Counted from the first letter of the stretch, positions 1 through 8,542 are shown. The stretch: 30,246 nucleotides of DNA from an uncultured Oscillibacter sp. (GCA_946494635.1 CAMMCS010000002.1:1-30246); one strand, 5' to 3'. Notes: generated by a model from the sequence alone, not told the origin. Numbers and translations: made by a program.

Positions 1-258
1 AAGGCAAGGCAAAATCGGCGCTTGCACCGATACGCCGACCCCCGTCGCGCGGAGGCACGAACGTGCCGTAGCGCAATAAAGCGATTTTTTCTCTTCCACC
101 GGGCGCGGCGCATTCTCTTTTTGTCAAGAACAAAAAGAGAATGGGGGGTGCATTGCCCAGCTGGCAACCCAGCTGAATCCTCCGGGCGGTTGATAACCGC
201 CCCTACGCCCCCGCCGGAAGCGATTCCGGCATCAGCCCCTCCCCTGCGGGAGCAGAAC
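1..258. repeat. Hairpin-rich intergenic stretch, REP-like
   Basis: No gene is supported here. The 258 bases downstream of the Rel gene carry five separate inverted repeats: TCGGCG/CGCCGA (15-20/33-38), GGCACG/CGTGCC (54-59/62-67), a 14-bp AT-rich stem (111-143, listed separately), CAGCTGG/CCAGCTG (158-164/169-175) and GGGCGGTT/AACCGCCC with a GAT loop (184-202). CCGGAA/TTCCGG follows near 214-229. The serial hairpins and the unusual base mix resemble interspersed palindromic repeats of GC-rich Clostridia. That the copies recur in the genome is an inference, since only this window is visible. A long plus-strand open frame crosses the region but continues as an antisense shadow of the Rel gene. 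Confidence 0.5.
111..143. terminator. 14-bp perfect hairpin downstream of Rel gene
   Basis: CATTCTCTTTTTGT (111-124) pairs exactly with 130-143 around a 5-nt loop (caaga). The minus strand reads CATTCTC plus a T-run into the loop, so it could terminate transcription leaving the Rel gene about 115 nt after its stop. It may instead simply be part of the hairpin array. There is no clean T-tract after the stem. Confidence 0.4.
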
Positions 259-2472
259 TCACCCAGCCGGCCGGTTGACCTTCAGAACGCCGGAAATCTG
301 GTTCAGCTTGTTCATGACGGACTTCAGCTGCGCGTCGTCCTTCACCCGGATCTCCAGCCGGAAGATGGCAAACTCATCCTCCGTGCTGCGGGAGTTGATG
401 CCCAGCACGAAGGTGTTGGTGGTGGAGAGGGCAGCGGAGATATCCAGCAGCAGCCCCTGCCGGTCCTTGCACACCACCTCCAGGATGGTGGGATAGTTGT
501 CGTTGGTGTCGCTGCCCCAGGAGACCTTGATCCACCGGCCCTCCTGGCCCGGCTGGTGCCGCTTCTCCTCCGAGGCATTGGGACAGTCGCACCGGTGGAC
601 GGACACGCCGTAGCCCCGGGTGATGAAGCCGATGATGTCGTCCCCCGGCACCGGGGTGCAGCACTTGGAGAACTTCACCAGGCAGTTGTCCAGCCCCTCC
701 ACAATGATGCCCTGCTCGCTTTTCACCCGCTTGGGGGCGGCGGGCTGCTTGGCGGGATCCACCGGCTTGGCCTCCGCCAGTTCCTCGGCGGACTTCTCTG
801 CCTGGTGGAGCTTTGCCACCCGGTTCAGCTCGCCCTGGATCCGGCTGACTGCCTTCTGGGCCGTAAAGCCGCCGTAGCCGATGGCGGCGTACAGGTCGTC
901 CAGAGAGCCGTAGGACACCCGCTTCAGCACCACCGGCAGCATCTCCGGCGAGAGGACATCCTTCATGGAGATGCCGCAGTGCTTCAGCTCCGCCTCAAAG
1001 GCGGCCCGGCCGTTGGCGATGTTCTCCTCTTTCTTCTCCTTTTTGAACCACTGGCGGATCTTGCTGCGGGCCTCGCTGGACTTGGCGATCTTCATCCAGT
1101 CCCGGCTGGGGCCCTTGGCGTTCTTGGAGGTGAGGATCTCCACGATGTCGCCGTTTTTCAGCACATGGTCCAGCGTGACGATCCGGCCGTTGACCTTGGC
1201 GCCCACCATCCGGTTGCCCACGGCGGAGTGGATGGCGTAGGCGAAGTCGATGGGGGTGGCACCGGCTGGGAGGTTCTGCACATCCCCGTTGGGGGTGAAG
1301 ACGAACACCTCGTCGGCAAACATATCCACCTTCAGGGAGTGGATATAGTCCTCCGCGTCCGCGCCCTCCTGGTTTTCCAGGAGGCGGCGGACCCACTCGT
1401 ACCGCCCTTCGGTGCCGGCCCCCTGGCCGTTCTGCTTGTATTTCCAGTGGGCGGCTACGCCGTACTCGGCGATCTCGTGCATCTCACGGGTGCGGATCTG
1501 CACCTCAAAGGGCAGGCCGTCCGCGCCGATGACCGTGGTGTGGAGGGACTGGTAGCCGTTGGGCTTGGGCGTGCCGATATAGTCCTTGAACCGGCCCAGG
1601 ATGGGCTTGTAGAGGTCGTGGACCACACCCAGCACGTTGTAGCAGTCCCCCACCGTGTTCACAATCACCCGGAAGGCGAACAGGTCAAAGATCTCATCCA
1701 GGCTTTTGTTCTGGCTGAACATTTTCCGGTAGATGGAGTAGGGGTGCTTCACCCGGCCATAGACGATATGCTCGATGTTCAGCTCCTTCAGCCGCTCGTC
1801 AATCTGGATCTGGATGCGGCGCATGAAGTCCTCGTATTCCTGGTGCTTTGCCTCCAGCTTGGAAACGATTTCCTCATATCCCACCGGGTCCAGATATTTC
1901 AGCGAGAGGTCCTCCAGCTCCCACTTGATCCGCTGCATACCCAGCCGATGGGCGATGGGGGCGTAGATCTCCATGGTCTCCAGGGACTTCTGCTTCTGCT
2001 TGGCCGGGGACTGGTACTCCATGGTCCGCATATTGTGGAGCCGGTCCGCGATCTTGATGAGGATGACCCGGATGTCCTTGCTCATGGCGATGAGCATTTT
2101 GCGGAGGTTCTCCATCTGCTCGTCTTCCTTGGTGGCGTACTGGATCCGGGTCAGCTTGCTGACGCCCTCCACCAGGTCGGCGATGGTGGGGGAGAAGAGC
2201 TTGGAAACCTGCTCGTGGGTGGCGGGGGTGTCTTCAATCACGTCGTGGAGCAGGGCGGCCTCAATGGACTCACTGTCCAGCCGCAGCTCCTCCGCCACGA
2301 TCTGGGCCACTGCCAGCGGGTGGATGATATAGGGCTCTCCGCTCTTGCGCTTTTGATTTTTATGGGATGCCTCCGCGAATTCAAAGGCAGCGCGGATGTG
2401 CTGAAAGTCTGCTGCCGGGTTGTAGGCGCGGATGGTTTTTTCCAGATTGTCATACTGTTCCTGAATGGTCAT
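259..2472 (-). CDS. relA: Bifunctional (p)ppGpp synthetase/hydrolase (RelA/SpoT, Rel type)
   Basis: Cytoplasmic stringent-response enzyme that transfers pyrophosphate from ATP to GDP/GTP and also hydrolyses (p)ppGpp. It has 737 residues, full length for a Firmicutes Rel. Domains in order: HD hydrolase (about 25-190) with H51, the LLHDVIEDT segment (H76, D77, E80, D81) and IADRLHNMR (D143); synthetase (about 235-345) with GRVKHPYSIYRKM and RFKD at 294-297; TGS (about 388-450); a Cys-rich segment with KCCTPVPGD and CDCPN; and a C-terminal ACT domain. RFKD is the RXKD signature of bifunctional enzymes, as opposed to EXDD in monofunctional RelA. The ATG at 2472 is preceded by GGAGGTG at good spacing and forms an ATGA overlap with the recJ stop, so the two are probably translationally coupled. 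The frame stays open upstream inside recJ, but that part is only recJ in another frame. Confidence 0.96.
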   Translation of the reverse strand: MTIQEQYDNLEKTIRAYNPAADFQHIRAAFEFAEASHKNQKRKSGEPYIIHPLAVAQIVAEELRLDSESIEAALLHDVIEDTPATHEQVSKLFSPTIADLVEGVSKLTRIQYATKEDEQMENLRKMLIAMSKDIRVILIKIADRLHNMRTMEYQSPAKQKQKSLETMEIYAPIAHRLGMQRIKWELEDLSLKYLDPVGYEEIVSKLEAKHQEYEDFMRRIQIQIDERLKELNIEHIVYGRVKHPYSIYRKMFSQNKSLDEIFDLFAFRVIVNTVGDCYNVLGVVHDLYKPILGRFKDYIGTPKPNGYQSLHTTVIGADGLPFEVQIRTREMHEIAEYGVAAHWKYKQNGQGAGTEGRYEWVRRLLENQEGADAEDYIHSLKVDMFADEVFVFTPNGDVQNLPAGATPIDFAYAIHSAVGNRMVGAKVNGRIVTLDHVLKNGDIVEILTSKNAKGPSRDWMKIAKSSEARSKIRQWFKKEKKEENIANGRAAFEAELKHCGISMKDVLSPEMLPVVLKRVSYGSLDDLYAAIGYGGFTAQKAVSRIQGELNRVAKLHQAEKSAEELAEAKPVDPAKQPAAPKRVKSEQGIIVEGLDNCLVKFSKCCTPVPGDDIIGFITRGYGVSVHRCDCPNASEEKRHQPGQEGRWIKVSWGSDTNDNYPTILEVVCKDRQGLLLDISAALSTTNTFVLGINSRSTEDEFAIFRLEIRVKDDAQLKSVMNKLNQISGVLKVNRPAG

Positions 2473-4571
2473 GACAAGGCACCTCCATTCCGGCCGGCGG
2501 AATCCTCCTCCCGCAGCCGGGACAGGTAGGGACAGGCGAACAGATCCACCTTCCCCTGGATAGGATTGAGCGCAAGGGTCATCTGATCCCCCTGGAGGGA
2601 CAGGGAAATCAGCCCCCGCTCCTGAAACACGGCCAGGGCCAGCGCGGCGCGGAGGAAGCTTTCCCCGCCTCCGCAGGCGGCGGCCAGCCGCCGCAGAAGC
2701 GGCAGGGTGTCCGTCTCCGCCTTCCCCTGGCGGAGACGGCGGTCCAGCGCCGTCCAATAGGCGGCGAACTGCCCCCGGGAGGCCTGGAGCCGGGCCCGCT
2801 CCTGACTGGTGAGGGGGCTTCCCTCCATCAGCCGGCGGAGCAGATCCAGGTCCGCCGCCTCGTGGCGGCTGGGCGTCAGGGAGGGGCGGATGTCAATGAG
2901 CTGCAGCTGCAGGGTAGTGGTGCCCCGGAAGGTGTTGGCCTGGAGATAGAAGGCCGCGTCCACCCGGGAGCCGGTAGCCACCCCGCACTCCTCCTCCGTC
3001 ATGGAGAAGAAGATGGCGTCAAACCGGCAGGGGCCCTTGGAGAGGCGGAATTTCAAATGCTTTCCCTGCCCAACGGGCTGCAGGGCGTCCACTGTGGCGC
3101 CAAGCAGGGCAAACACGGGACGGGGATTGCCGGCGCCATAGGGCTCCAGCTGATCCAGCTGCTCCACCTCTGCCAGCGTCACCTCCCCGGGGCAGGTCAG
3201 GGGCACGTCGATATCCAGGCAGGACACCGCCCGCTCTCCGCCGGAGGCGGAGCGGACGCAGCGGTTCATCCGGGCCCGGAAGGCATCAATGTTCTCCGCC
3301 TGAATGGTGAAGCCGGCGGCCAGCTCGTGGCCGCCGAAGCCCTCCAGCAGATCGGAGCAGGACTCCAGCGCCGCAAACAGATTGAAGCCCCCGTAGGACC
3401 GGCAGGAGCCCTTGCCCACCCCGTCCTTCACATGGATCATGAAGCTGGGGCAGGCGTACTTCTCGCTGAGGCGGGAGGCTACAATGCCCACCACCCCCTG
3501 ATGCCAGCTCTCGCTGGAGAGGACCAGCGCGCTGCGGTCCTCCGCCGGGAGCCGGGCGATTTTCTCGGTGGCGTCAGCGCAGATGGCCTGCTCCACCTCC
3601 TGGCGCTGCCGGTTCAGATCGCAGAGCTTTCTGGCCAGGGACTCCGCCAGGGCGGGATCGCTGGTCTCCAGCAGGTCCGCAGCCAGGTCCGCTTCCCCCA
3701 TACGGCCGGCGGCGTTGATCCGGGGCGCAAGGATAAAGCCGATTTGGATGGAGGTGATGGGCTTGCCCAGGAGGCCGACCTCCTTCAGCAAGGCGTGGAT
3801 CCCCACGAAATCCGTGTGGGGCAGGGCCTCCAGCCCGCAGGAGACGATGGTGCGGTTTTCCCCCTCCATCCGCATGACGTCGGCAATGGTGCCAATGGCC
3901 GCCAGGGAGCAGTACCGGGCGAACAGGGAATCCTCCCGGCTCTCGCCGCCCAGGGCCAGCACCAGCTTCAGCGCCACGCCCACGCCGGCCAGATGCTTGA
4001 AGGGATAGGGGCAGTCCGGCCGGTGGGGATCCACCACCGCGCAGGCCGCGGGCAGCTCCTCCTTGCACTCGTGGTGGTCGGTGATGACCACGTCCAGCCC
4101 GATGGAGGCGGCAAAGTCCACCTCCGCGTTGCCGGTAATGCCGCTGTCCACAGTGATCATCAGGGTGGCGCCCTGGTCCCGAAGAGCCTGGATGGCATCC
4201 CGGGACAGGCCGTATCCCTCTTCGATCCGGCGGGGAATATGCCGCAGGCACCGGACCCCGCAGTTTTTCAGATAATCCATCAGCAGGACGGTGGAAGTGA
4301 TGCCGTCCACGTCGTAGTCACCAAAGACGGCCACAGTCTCCCTCCGGCTGATGGCCAGCTGAATCCGGGCGACGGCCTTTTCCATGTCCCGCATCAGCAT
4401 GGGGGAGATGGAAAGGCTTCGGTCCCGCTCCAGCGCCTCTGCCGCGGCTTCTGCGGTGACAACGCCGCGGGCTGCCAGCACAGCGGAGAGAAGGCAGGGA
4501 TATCCGGCGCTTCGGAGGAGGGCGACAGCCTGCTCCGCCGGAGCGGCAATATTCCACTTTTTGAATTTCAC
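2469..4571 (-). CDS. recJ: Single-stranded-DNA-specific exonuclease RecJ
   Basis: 5'-3' single-strand DNA exonuclease of recombination and base/mismatch repair, DHH phosphoesterase superfamily. 700 residues. Visible motifs: GDYDVDG at 84-90 (motif I), VDSG at 141-144, DHHE at 165-168, DPHRPDCPYPFKHLAG just after, then a DHHA1 domain with a GGHELAAGF segment, an OB-fold region, and a roughly 140-residue C-terminal extension as in Firmicutes RecJ. The start is GTG at 4571, with AGGGGGG about 9 nt upstream. A nearer-looking ATG just before it is in another frame and closes after three codons. First gene of a two-gene unit with the Rel gene, which it overlaps by 4 nt. The apt gene often found between them in Firmicutes is absent. 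Confidence 0.96.
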   Translation of the reverse strand: MKFKKWNIAAPAEQAVALLRSAGYPCLLSAVLAARGVVTAEAAAEALERDRSLSISPMLMRDMEKAVARIQLAISRRETVAVFGDYDVDGITSTVLLMDYLKNCGVRCLRHIPRRIEEGYGLSRDAIQALRDQGATLMITVDSGITGNAEVDFAASIGLDVVITDHHECKEELPAACAVVDPHRPDCPYPFKHLAGVGVALKLVLALGGESREDSLFARYCSLAAIGTIADVMRMEGENRTIVSCGLEALPHTDFVGIHALLKEVGLLGKPITSIQIGFILAPRINAAGRMGEADLAADLLETSDPALAESLARKLCDLNRQRQEVEQAICADATEKIARLPAEDRSALVLSSESWHQGVVGIVASRLSEKYACPSFMIHVKDGVGKGSCRSYGGFNLFAALESCSDLLEGFGGHELAAGFTIQAENIDAFRARMNRCVRSASGGERAVSCLDIDVPLTCPGEVTLAEVEQLDQLEPYGAGNPRPVFALLGATVDALQPVGQGKHLKFRLSKGPCRFDAIFFSMTEEECGVATGSRVDAAFYLQANTFRGTTTLQLQLIDIRPSLTPSRHEAADLDLLRRLMEGSPLTSQERARLQASRGQFAAYWTALDRRLRQGKAETDTLPLLRRLAAACGGGESFLRAALALAVFQERGLISLSLQGDQMTLALNPIQGKVDLFACPYLSRLREEDSAGRNGGALS

Positions 4572-4620
4572 GGCGCCATCCCCCCTTTCTGAAGACGATA
4601 AATGCCATTGTAACTAAATT

Positions 4621-4649
4621 ATTATACCAGCCAGGGGGCAAAACGTAAA
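4621..4649 (-). promoter_or_regulatory. Predicted sigma-A promoter of recJ-Rel
   Basis: On the minus strand, -35 TTTACG (4644-4649), 17-nt spacer and a perfect -10 TATAAT (4621-4626), about 50 nt upstream of the recJ GTG. Confidence 0.7.
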
Positions 4650-4677
4650 GGCTTTTCTGCATTCCGACAAGCTTCGT

Positions 4678-4706
4678 TTGACGAGAACGGCAAATTCTGA
4701 TAAAAT
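4678..4706 (+). promoter_or_regulatory. Predicted sigma-A promoter of the SLH protein gene
   Basis: -35 TTGACG (4678-4683), 17-nt spacer, -10 TAAAAT (4701-4706). It diverges from the recJ promoter and leaves an untranslated leader of about 75 nt. Confidence 0.75.
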
Positions 4707-4787
4707 ACCATTCCAACAGGGGGCCTTTCCGGCTTTCTGCTGAAAAAAGAGACGAAATTTTGCGCCAAAGGAGCGAAGAACGACCGT

Positions 4788-6302
4788 ATGAAAAAGAGAC
4801 TGCAAGGAATTTTGGCCTGCGCCCTGCTGTGCGCCCTGCTGGCAGCTGCGCTGCCGGCACCGGCGTCCGCGGCAGATTTTGCCGACGTACCGGCGACCCA
4901 CTGGGCGGCGGAGGCCATTGACCGGGCGGCAGAGCTGGGCATCATCCGGGGCCAGTCAGCCTCCCGCTTCGGCCTGGGGCAGCCCATGACACGGGGGGCG
5001 TTTGTGACGGTGCTTTGCCGCCTGTTCGGCTGGGAGATGATCACGCCGGAGCAGGGATCCTACACGGACAATCAGGACAAGGACGCCGGCTACTACAGCG
5101 CGGTGGAGACCGCCAGGGCCCATGGCGCCATCACGGACCAGACGGATACCTTCCGCCCGCGGGACGCCATTACCCGGGAAGAGCTGGCAGTGATGCTGGT
5201 GCGGGCCATGGGCTACGGCACCATCGCCGGGCTGGCGCAGGATCTGCCCATCCCCTTTCAGGATGTGACGACCAATGTGGGCTATGTGGCCATGGCCTAT
5301 GAGCTGGGCCTGATCAAGGGCACCAGCGGCAGCAAGTTCTCTCCGGACAGCCCCGCCACCCGGGAGCAGGCCACGGTGATGCTGATGCGGCTTTACGACG
5401 GCTATCACACGGCTGCGCCGGAGCGGATCGGAATTGCCGATGCCGCGGAGGAGCTGACGGACCTGACCGGATACGAGGCTGTGGCAGTGAATGGCGGACG
5501 GCTGATCCACGCCGGAGGGACCCGCCTGACCGGCCAGCCGGAGGCGGAGGCGGCCGATGCCCTTCGGGAGGCTGCGGAGGCGGCCGGCGCCGCGCCGCTG
5601 CTGTATCTCACTGCCACGTCCTCCGTCCTGCGGGGGGACCCGGAGGATACGGCCCGGCTCCTCGCCCAGGCCGTGGAGGATGGGGGCTATCAGGGCCTGT
5701 TCCTGGACGTGGAAAAGCTGCAGAGCGGGCAGAAAAAGGAGTACACGGAGCTGGCGGCGGCTGTGCGGCAGGCGCTGGGGGACAAGACCCTCTACCTGAT
5801 GGCGGAGGCCCCGGTATGGCAGGGCACGGCGTATGACGGCTATGACTATGGCGCTCTGGCGGAGCTGGCGGACCGCCTGGTGATCCGGGTGGCTCCCTAT
5901 GAAAGAGAGACGGCGGAGTTCCCCGTGGCGCCCATGGAGCCGCTGGAGGAGGTCTACTATGCCCTGGCGGAGCTGCGGGAGCAGGTGGACGGCTCCAAGC
6001 TCAGCCTGCTGCTGACCACCACCGGGTCTGCCTGGAACGGTAGCCGCTCCACAGGGGAGATCTCCGCGGCGGAGATCAAGGCGCTGCTGGACGCGCCCAA
6101 AACCCAGAGCTATTATGCGGACCGCTATGCCTGCGCCTATCTGACAGCAGAGGATGGCGCCGCAGTCTGGTATCTTGACGGCAGGGCTGCCCGGGAGCGG
6201 GTCCGCATGGCGGCCTTCTTCGGGGTGGATCAGGTGTGCCTGAGCGACCTTGCGTCTGTGGCGGACTACGACAATTACTCCCTGCTCTCCGGCCTGAACT
6301 GA
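4788..6302 (+). CDS. Secreted SLH-domain protein with GH18-like C-terminal domain
   Basis: Predicted exported, cell-surface protein of 504 residues. A signal peptide (KKR, hydrophobic 7-23, cleavage near ASA at 26-28) is followed by three S-layer homology domains (about 31-78, 92-142, 157-205), which normally bind pyruvylated secondary wall polymer. The remainder (about 225-504) looks like a glycoside hydrolase family 18 barrel: YQGLFLDVEK at 301-310 sits where GH18 has DGxDxDxE, and a YDYGALAELADRLVIRV segment is typical of YaaH/SleL-like spore glycosylases. The last Asp and the acid/base Glu of the motif are kept (D307, E309), but the earlier two Asp are replaced, so activity is uncertain. 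The start is the ATG at 4788. The best ribosome site, AAAGGAG (4767-4773), is rather far away (14 nt). Likely role: wall-attached muramidase-like or sugar-binding protein (inference). Confidence 0.8.
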   Translation: MKKRLQGILACALLCALLAAALPAPASAADFADVPATHWAAEAIDRAAELGIIRGQSASRFGLGQPMTRGAFVTVLCRLFGWEMITPEQGSYTDNQDKDAGYYSAVETARAHGAITDQTDTFRPRDAITREELAVMLVRAMGYGTIAGLAQDLPIPFQDVTTNVGYVAMAYELGLIKGTSGSKFSPDSPATREQATVMLMRLYDGYHTAAPERIGIADAAEELTDLTGYEAVAVNGGRLIHAGGTRLTGQPEAEAADALREAAEAAGAAPLLYLTATSSVLRGDPEDTARLLAQAVEDGGYQGLFLDVEKLQSGQKKEYTELAAAVRQALGDKTLYLMAEAPVWQGTAYDGYDYGALAELADRLVIRVAPYERETAEFPVAPMEPLEEVYYALAELREQVDGSKLSLLLTTTGSAWNGSRSTGEISAAEIKALLDAPKTQSYYADRYACAYLTAEDGAAVWYLDGRAARERVRMAAFFGVDQVCLSDLASVADYDNYSLLSGLN

Positions 6303-6334
6303 CGGCCCCGGATTCCAGAGCGCATGATGAATGA

Positions 6335-6367
6335 CAGCGCCGCCCCGGATCTGCCGGGGCGGCGCTG
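6335..6367. terminator. Hairpin between convergent genes
   Basis: Perfect 14-bp stem CAGCGCCGCCCCGG / CCGGGGCGGCGCTG with a 5-nt loop (atctg). It lies between the plus-strand SLH gene (ends 6302) and the minus-strand P-loop gene (ends 6401), so it probably serves both. No proper T-tract on either side. Confidence 0.65.
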
Positions 6368-6400
6368 CTGCCGTCTTGAGAGATAAAAGGAGCGGCCTGC

Positions 6401-6811
6401 TTACAGGAACTTCTGCATCCCGTCGGTGGCCTGGGAAATGTCTGCGCTGATGGTGACGGTGAACTTGATGTTGTTGCGCTCACCAAAGGCGTCCAGCCAG
6501 TTCAGGAAGGCCTCTGTGTCCTTGTCCACATCCCGGCCGATGGCCCGGCACAGGCTGTCAATAAACACATGGGAGATGTCGTAGTTGCCCGCATACAGAC
6601 CGCTGATAAAGCCGCGGAACATGTCGTAGCTGTTCAGCTTGTATTCCGCCGCGTCGATCAGGCGGATGTGGTAGTGGATGTCGTATGTCAAGTTGCGGTT
6701 GGCCTCGATGCAAACCACGTTGCCGGGCTCGTCCTTCGCCGCGTTGTTGATCAGTTCAATGAGCTGCTTGGTCTTGCCGGAGCCCTTCGTGCCCATAATC
6801 AGTCTGACCAT
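6401..6811 (-). CDS. Small P-loop ATPase of unknown function
   Basis: A 136-residue cytoplasmic protein starting MVRLIMGTKGSGKT, with a textbook Walker A (GTKGSGKT at 7-14) and a Walker B-like strand, DISHVFIDSL, later. It is close in style to short conserved Clostridia proteins sometimes named twitching-motility or ATP-binding proteins. No DNA-binding, membrane or partner domain is visible. The frame opens 20 codons earlier, but the ATG at 6811 is chosen because AGGAG lies 8 nt before it and the upstream codons cover the promoter and operator. Single-gene unit with its own promoter. Specific function is not recognisable. Confidence 0.8.
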   Translation of the reverse strand: MVRLIMGTKGSGKTKQLIELINNAAKDEPGNVVCIEANRNLTYDIHYHIRLIDAAEYKLNSYDMFRGFISGLYAGNYDISHVFIDSLCRAIGRDVDKDTEAFLNWLDAFGERNNIKFTVTISADISQATDGMQKFL

Positions 6812-6851
6812 AAGAATCACTCCTGTCAATGAAATTCGCTGGGGGGAGATT

Positions 6852-6890
6852 TGGTATGTTAAGCATACCACAAGATCCGGTGAAAAACAA
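6852..6890 (-). promoter_or_regulatory. Promoter overlapped by a palindromic operator
   Basis: Minus-strand -35 TTGTTT (6885-6890), 17-nt spacer, extended -10 TGG-TATGCT (6862-6870). The perfect inverted repeat TGGTATG-TTAAG-CATACCA (6852-6870) covers the -10 and the start-site region, the arrangement expected of a repressor site. No regulator gene lies next to it. It would control the small P-loop ATPase gene. Confidence 0.6.
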
Positions 6891-6955
6891 TGCAGAAATC
6901 AAGATTTAATCTTTGTTCATAATGGAGATTGACAGCAGCGGGGGAATCCGGCCCC

Positions 6956-6985
6956 GCCCCGCCGGACGGATACGCCCGGCGGGGC
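6956..6985 (-). terminator. Hairpin after glucose-6-phosphate isomerase gene
   Basis: GC-rich 13-bp stem (6956-6968 with 6973-6985, one G.U pair on the minus transcript, GATA-type loop), about 30 nt after the pgi stop. No T-run follows, so termination strength is uncertain. Confidence 0.5.
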
Positions 6986-7015
6986 GCCTGGAGCTGTCCG
7001 GATCCGGGGGCCGGC

Positions 7016-8350
7016 TCATTTCCCCAGCTTGCTCTCCAGCTGGGACCGCCGGTCCTCGTATCCGGGTTTGCCCAGAAGGGCGAACATGTTTTTCTTGTAG
7101 GCCTCCACGCCCGGCTGATCGAAGGGGTTCACATCCAGCAGGTACCCGGACAGGCCGCAGGCATATTCAAAGAAGTAAATCAGCTCGCCCAGGTCGCCGG
7201 GCGTCTTTCCGGCGGTCTCCACGATCAGGTTGGGAACGCCGCCCTCGGTGTGGGCCAGCAGGGTGCCCTCCATGGCCCGGTCCCGGATAAAGTCCATGGA
7301 CTTCCCGGCCAGGAAGTTCAGGCCGTCGCCGTCCGCCTCGTCAGCGGGGACATTCAGCTGCCGATCAGAGGGGCCGAGCCGCACGACGGTCTCAAACATC
7401 AGCCGCTTGCCCTCCTGGATGTACTGGCCCATAGAGTGGAGATCCGCCGTGAACTCCACACTGGCGGGGAAGAGGCCCTTGCCCTCTTTTCCCTCACTCT
7501 CGCCGAAAAGCTGCTTCCACCACTCCGCCATGAACCGGAAGGCCGGATCGTAGCAGGCCAGAATCTCCACGGAGCGGCCGGAGCGGTAGAGCTCATACCG
7601 GATGGCGGCATAGCGCCAGGCGGGGCTCTGGAAGGAGCCGTCGGCACAGGCCTCCATCATCCGTGCGGCACCGGCCATCAGCTCCGTGATGTCCACGCCG
7701 GCCACGGCGATGGGCAGCAGGCCCACGGCGGTGAGGACGCTGTAGCGGCCGCCCACGTCATCGGGAACCACGAAGGTCTCCCAGCCCTGGCTGTCCGCCA
7801 GGGACTTCAGGGCGCCCCGGGACTTGTCGGTGGTGGCGTAGATCCGCTCCTTTGCCCCCTCCGGGCCGTACTTCTTCTCCAGCGCCTCCCGGAAGAAGCG
7901 GAAGGCCACGGCGGGTTCCGTGGTGGTGCCGGACTTGGAGATCACGTTGACAGAGAAGTCCACGTCTGCCACCAGATCCAGGACCTCTCCCAGTGAATCG
8001 GAGGACAGGCCGTTGCCCACGAAGTAGATGTTGGGGGTGCCCTTCTTTTTCAGGTTGTAATTGGGGGAACACAGACATTCGATCACGCCGCGGGCACCCA
8101 GATAGGACCCGCCGATCCCGATGACCACCAGAGCCTGGGAGTTGGATTGAATACGGGCTGCGGCGGCCTGGATGCGGGAGAACTCCGCCTGGTCGTAATC
8201 CCGGGGCAGATGGACCCAGCCGGTGAACTCTCCGCCTGCGCCGCTGCCGGACTGAAGCTTCTCATGGGCGCGCTTCAGGCGGGGGGACAGGACCTCCTCG
8301 TAGGGCAGGGGCAGAAAGGTTTGCAGTTGAAATGATCTGACATCCAGCAT
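7016..8350 (-). CDS. pgi: Glucose-6-phosphate isomerase
   Basis: Interconverts glucose-6-phosphate and fructose-6-phosphate in glycolysis and gluconeogenesis. 444 residues, the length of the short Bacillus/Clostridia form. Family marks: VIGIGGSYLGARG at 76-88 (sugar-phosphate binding), ISKSGTTTEPA, GGRYSVLTAVGLLPIAV (family signature region), DLHSMGQYIQ, and FDQPGVEAYKKNMF near the C-terminus carrying the catalytic region. The ATG at 8350 is chosen: it has AAAGAGAGG upstream and matches the usual N-terminus, while the 30 extra upstream codons run through the promoter. Transcribed alone from an extended -10 promoter. Confidence 0.95.
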   Translation of the reverse strand: MLDVRSFQLQTFLPLPYEEVLSPRLKRAHEKLQSGSGAGGEFTGWVHLPRDYDQAEFSRIQAAAARIQSNSQALVVIGIGGSYLGARGVIECLCSPNYNLKKKGTPNIYFVGNGLSSDSLGEVLDLVADVDFSVNVISKSGTTTEPAVAFRFFREALEKKYGPEGAKERIYATTDKSRGALKSLADSQGWETFVVPDDVGGRYSVLTAVGLLPIAVAGVDITELMAGAARMMEACADGSFQSPAWRYAAIRYELYRSGRSVEILACYDPAFRFMAEWWKQLFGESEGKEGKGLFPASVEFTADLHSMGQYIQEGKRLMFETVVRLGPSDRQLNVPADEADGDGLNFLAGKSMDFIRDRAMEGTLLAHTEGGVPNLIVETAGKTPGDLGELIYFFEYACGLSGYLLDVNPFDQPGVEAYKKNMFALLGKPGYEDRRSQLESKLGK

Positions 8351-8395
8351 GATAACAGGGCCTCTCTTTCGTAAAGCTGCGGAATTTGCAAGCCT

Positions 8396-8424
8396 ATTAT
8401 ACCATGCCTGAAAACCGGACACAA
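8396..8424 (-). promoter_or_regulatory. Predicted promoter of pgi
   Basis: -35 TTGTGT (8419-8424), 17-nt spacer, perfect extended -10 TGG-TATAAT (8396-8404), 45 nt upstream of the start codon. Confidence 0.8.
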
Positions 8425-8542
8425 GGGAAAGCGGTCGCAAACTGTCAAGAGAAGCAGAGAAGCGGAGCCCCGGTGCCCCGGCGCGTCCCCGCCTCTGCCT
8501 GAGGGGAAGCAGGGGGGCTGCGCTTTCGGCGGAGGGGAGACA

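Noticed and set aside
22..2529. 835-codon plus-strand open frame opposite the Rel gene
   Set aside because: High GC and codon bias leave antisense frames open. The minus frame encodes a clear Rel protein with all motifs, while the plus product is low-complexity Leu/Gly/Val/His-rich with no domain.
2862..4592. 576-codon plus-strand open frame opposite recJ
   Set aside because: Antisense shadow of RecJ. The product lacks domains and ends inside the recJ promoter region.
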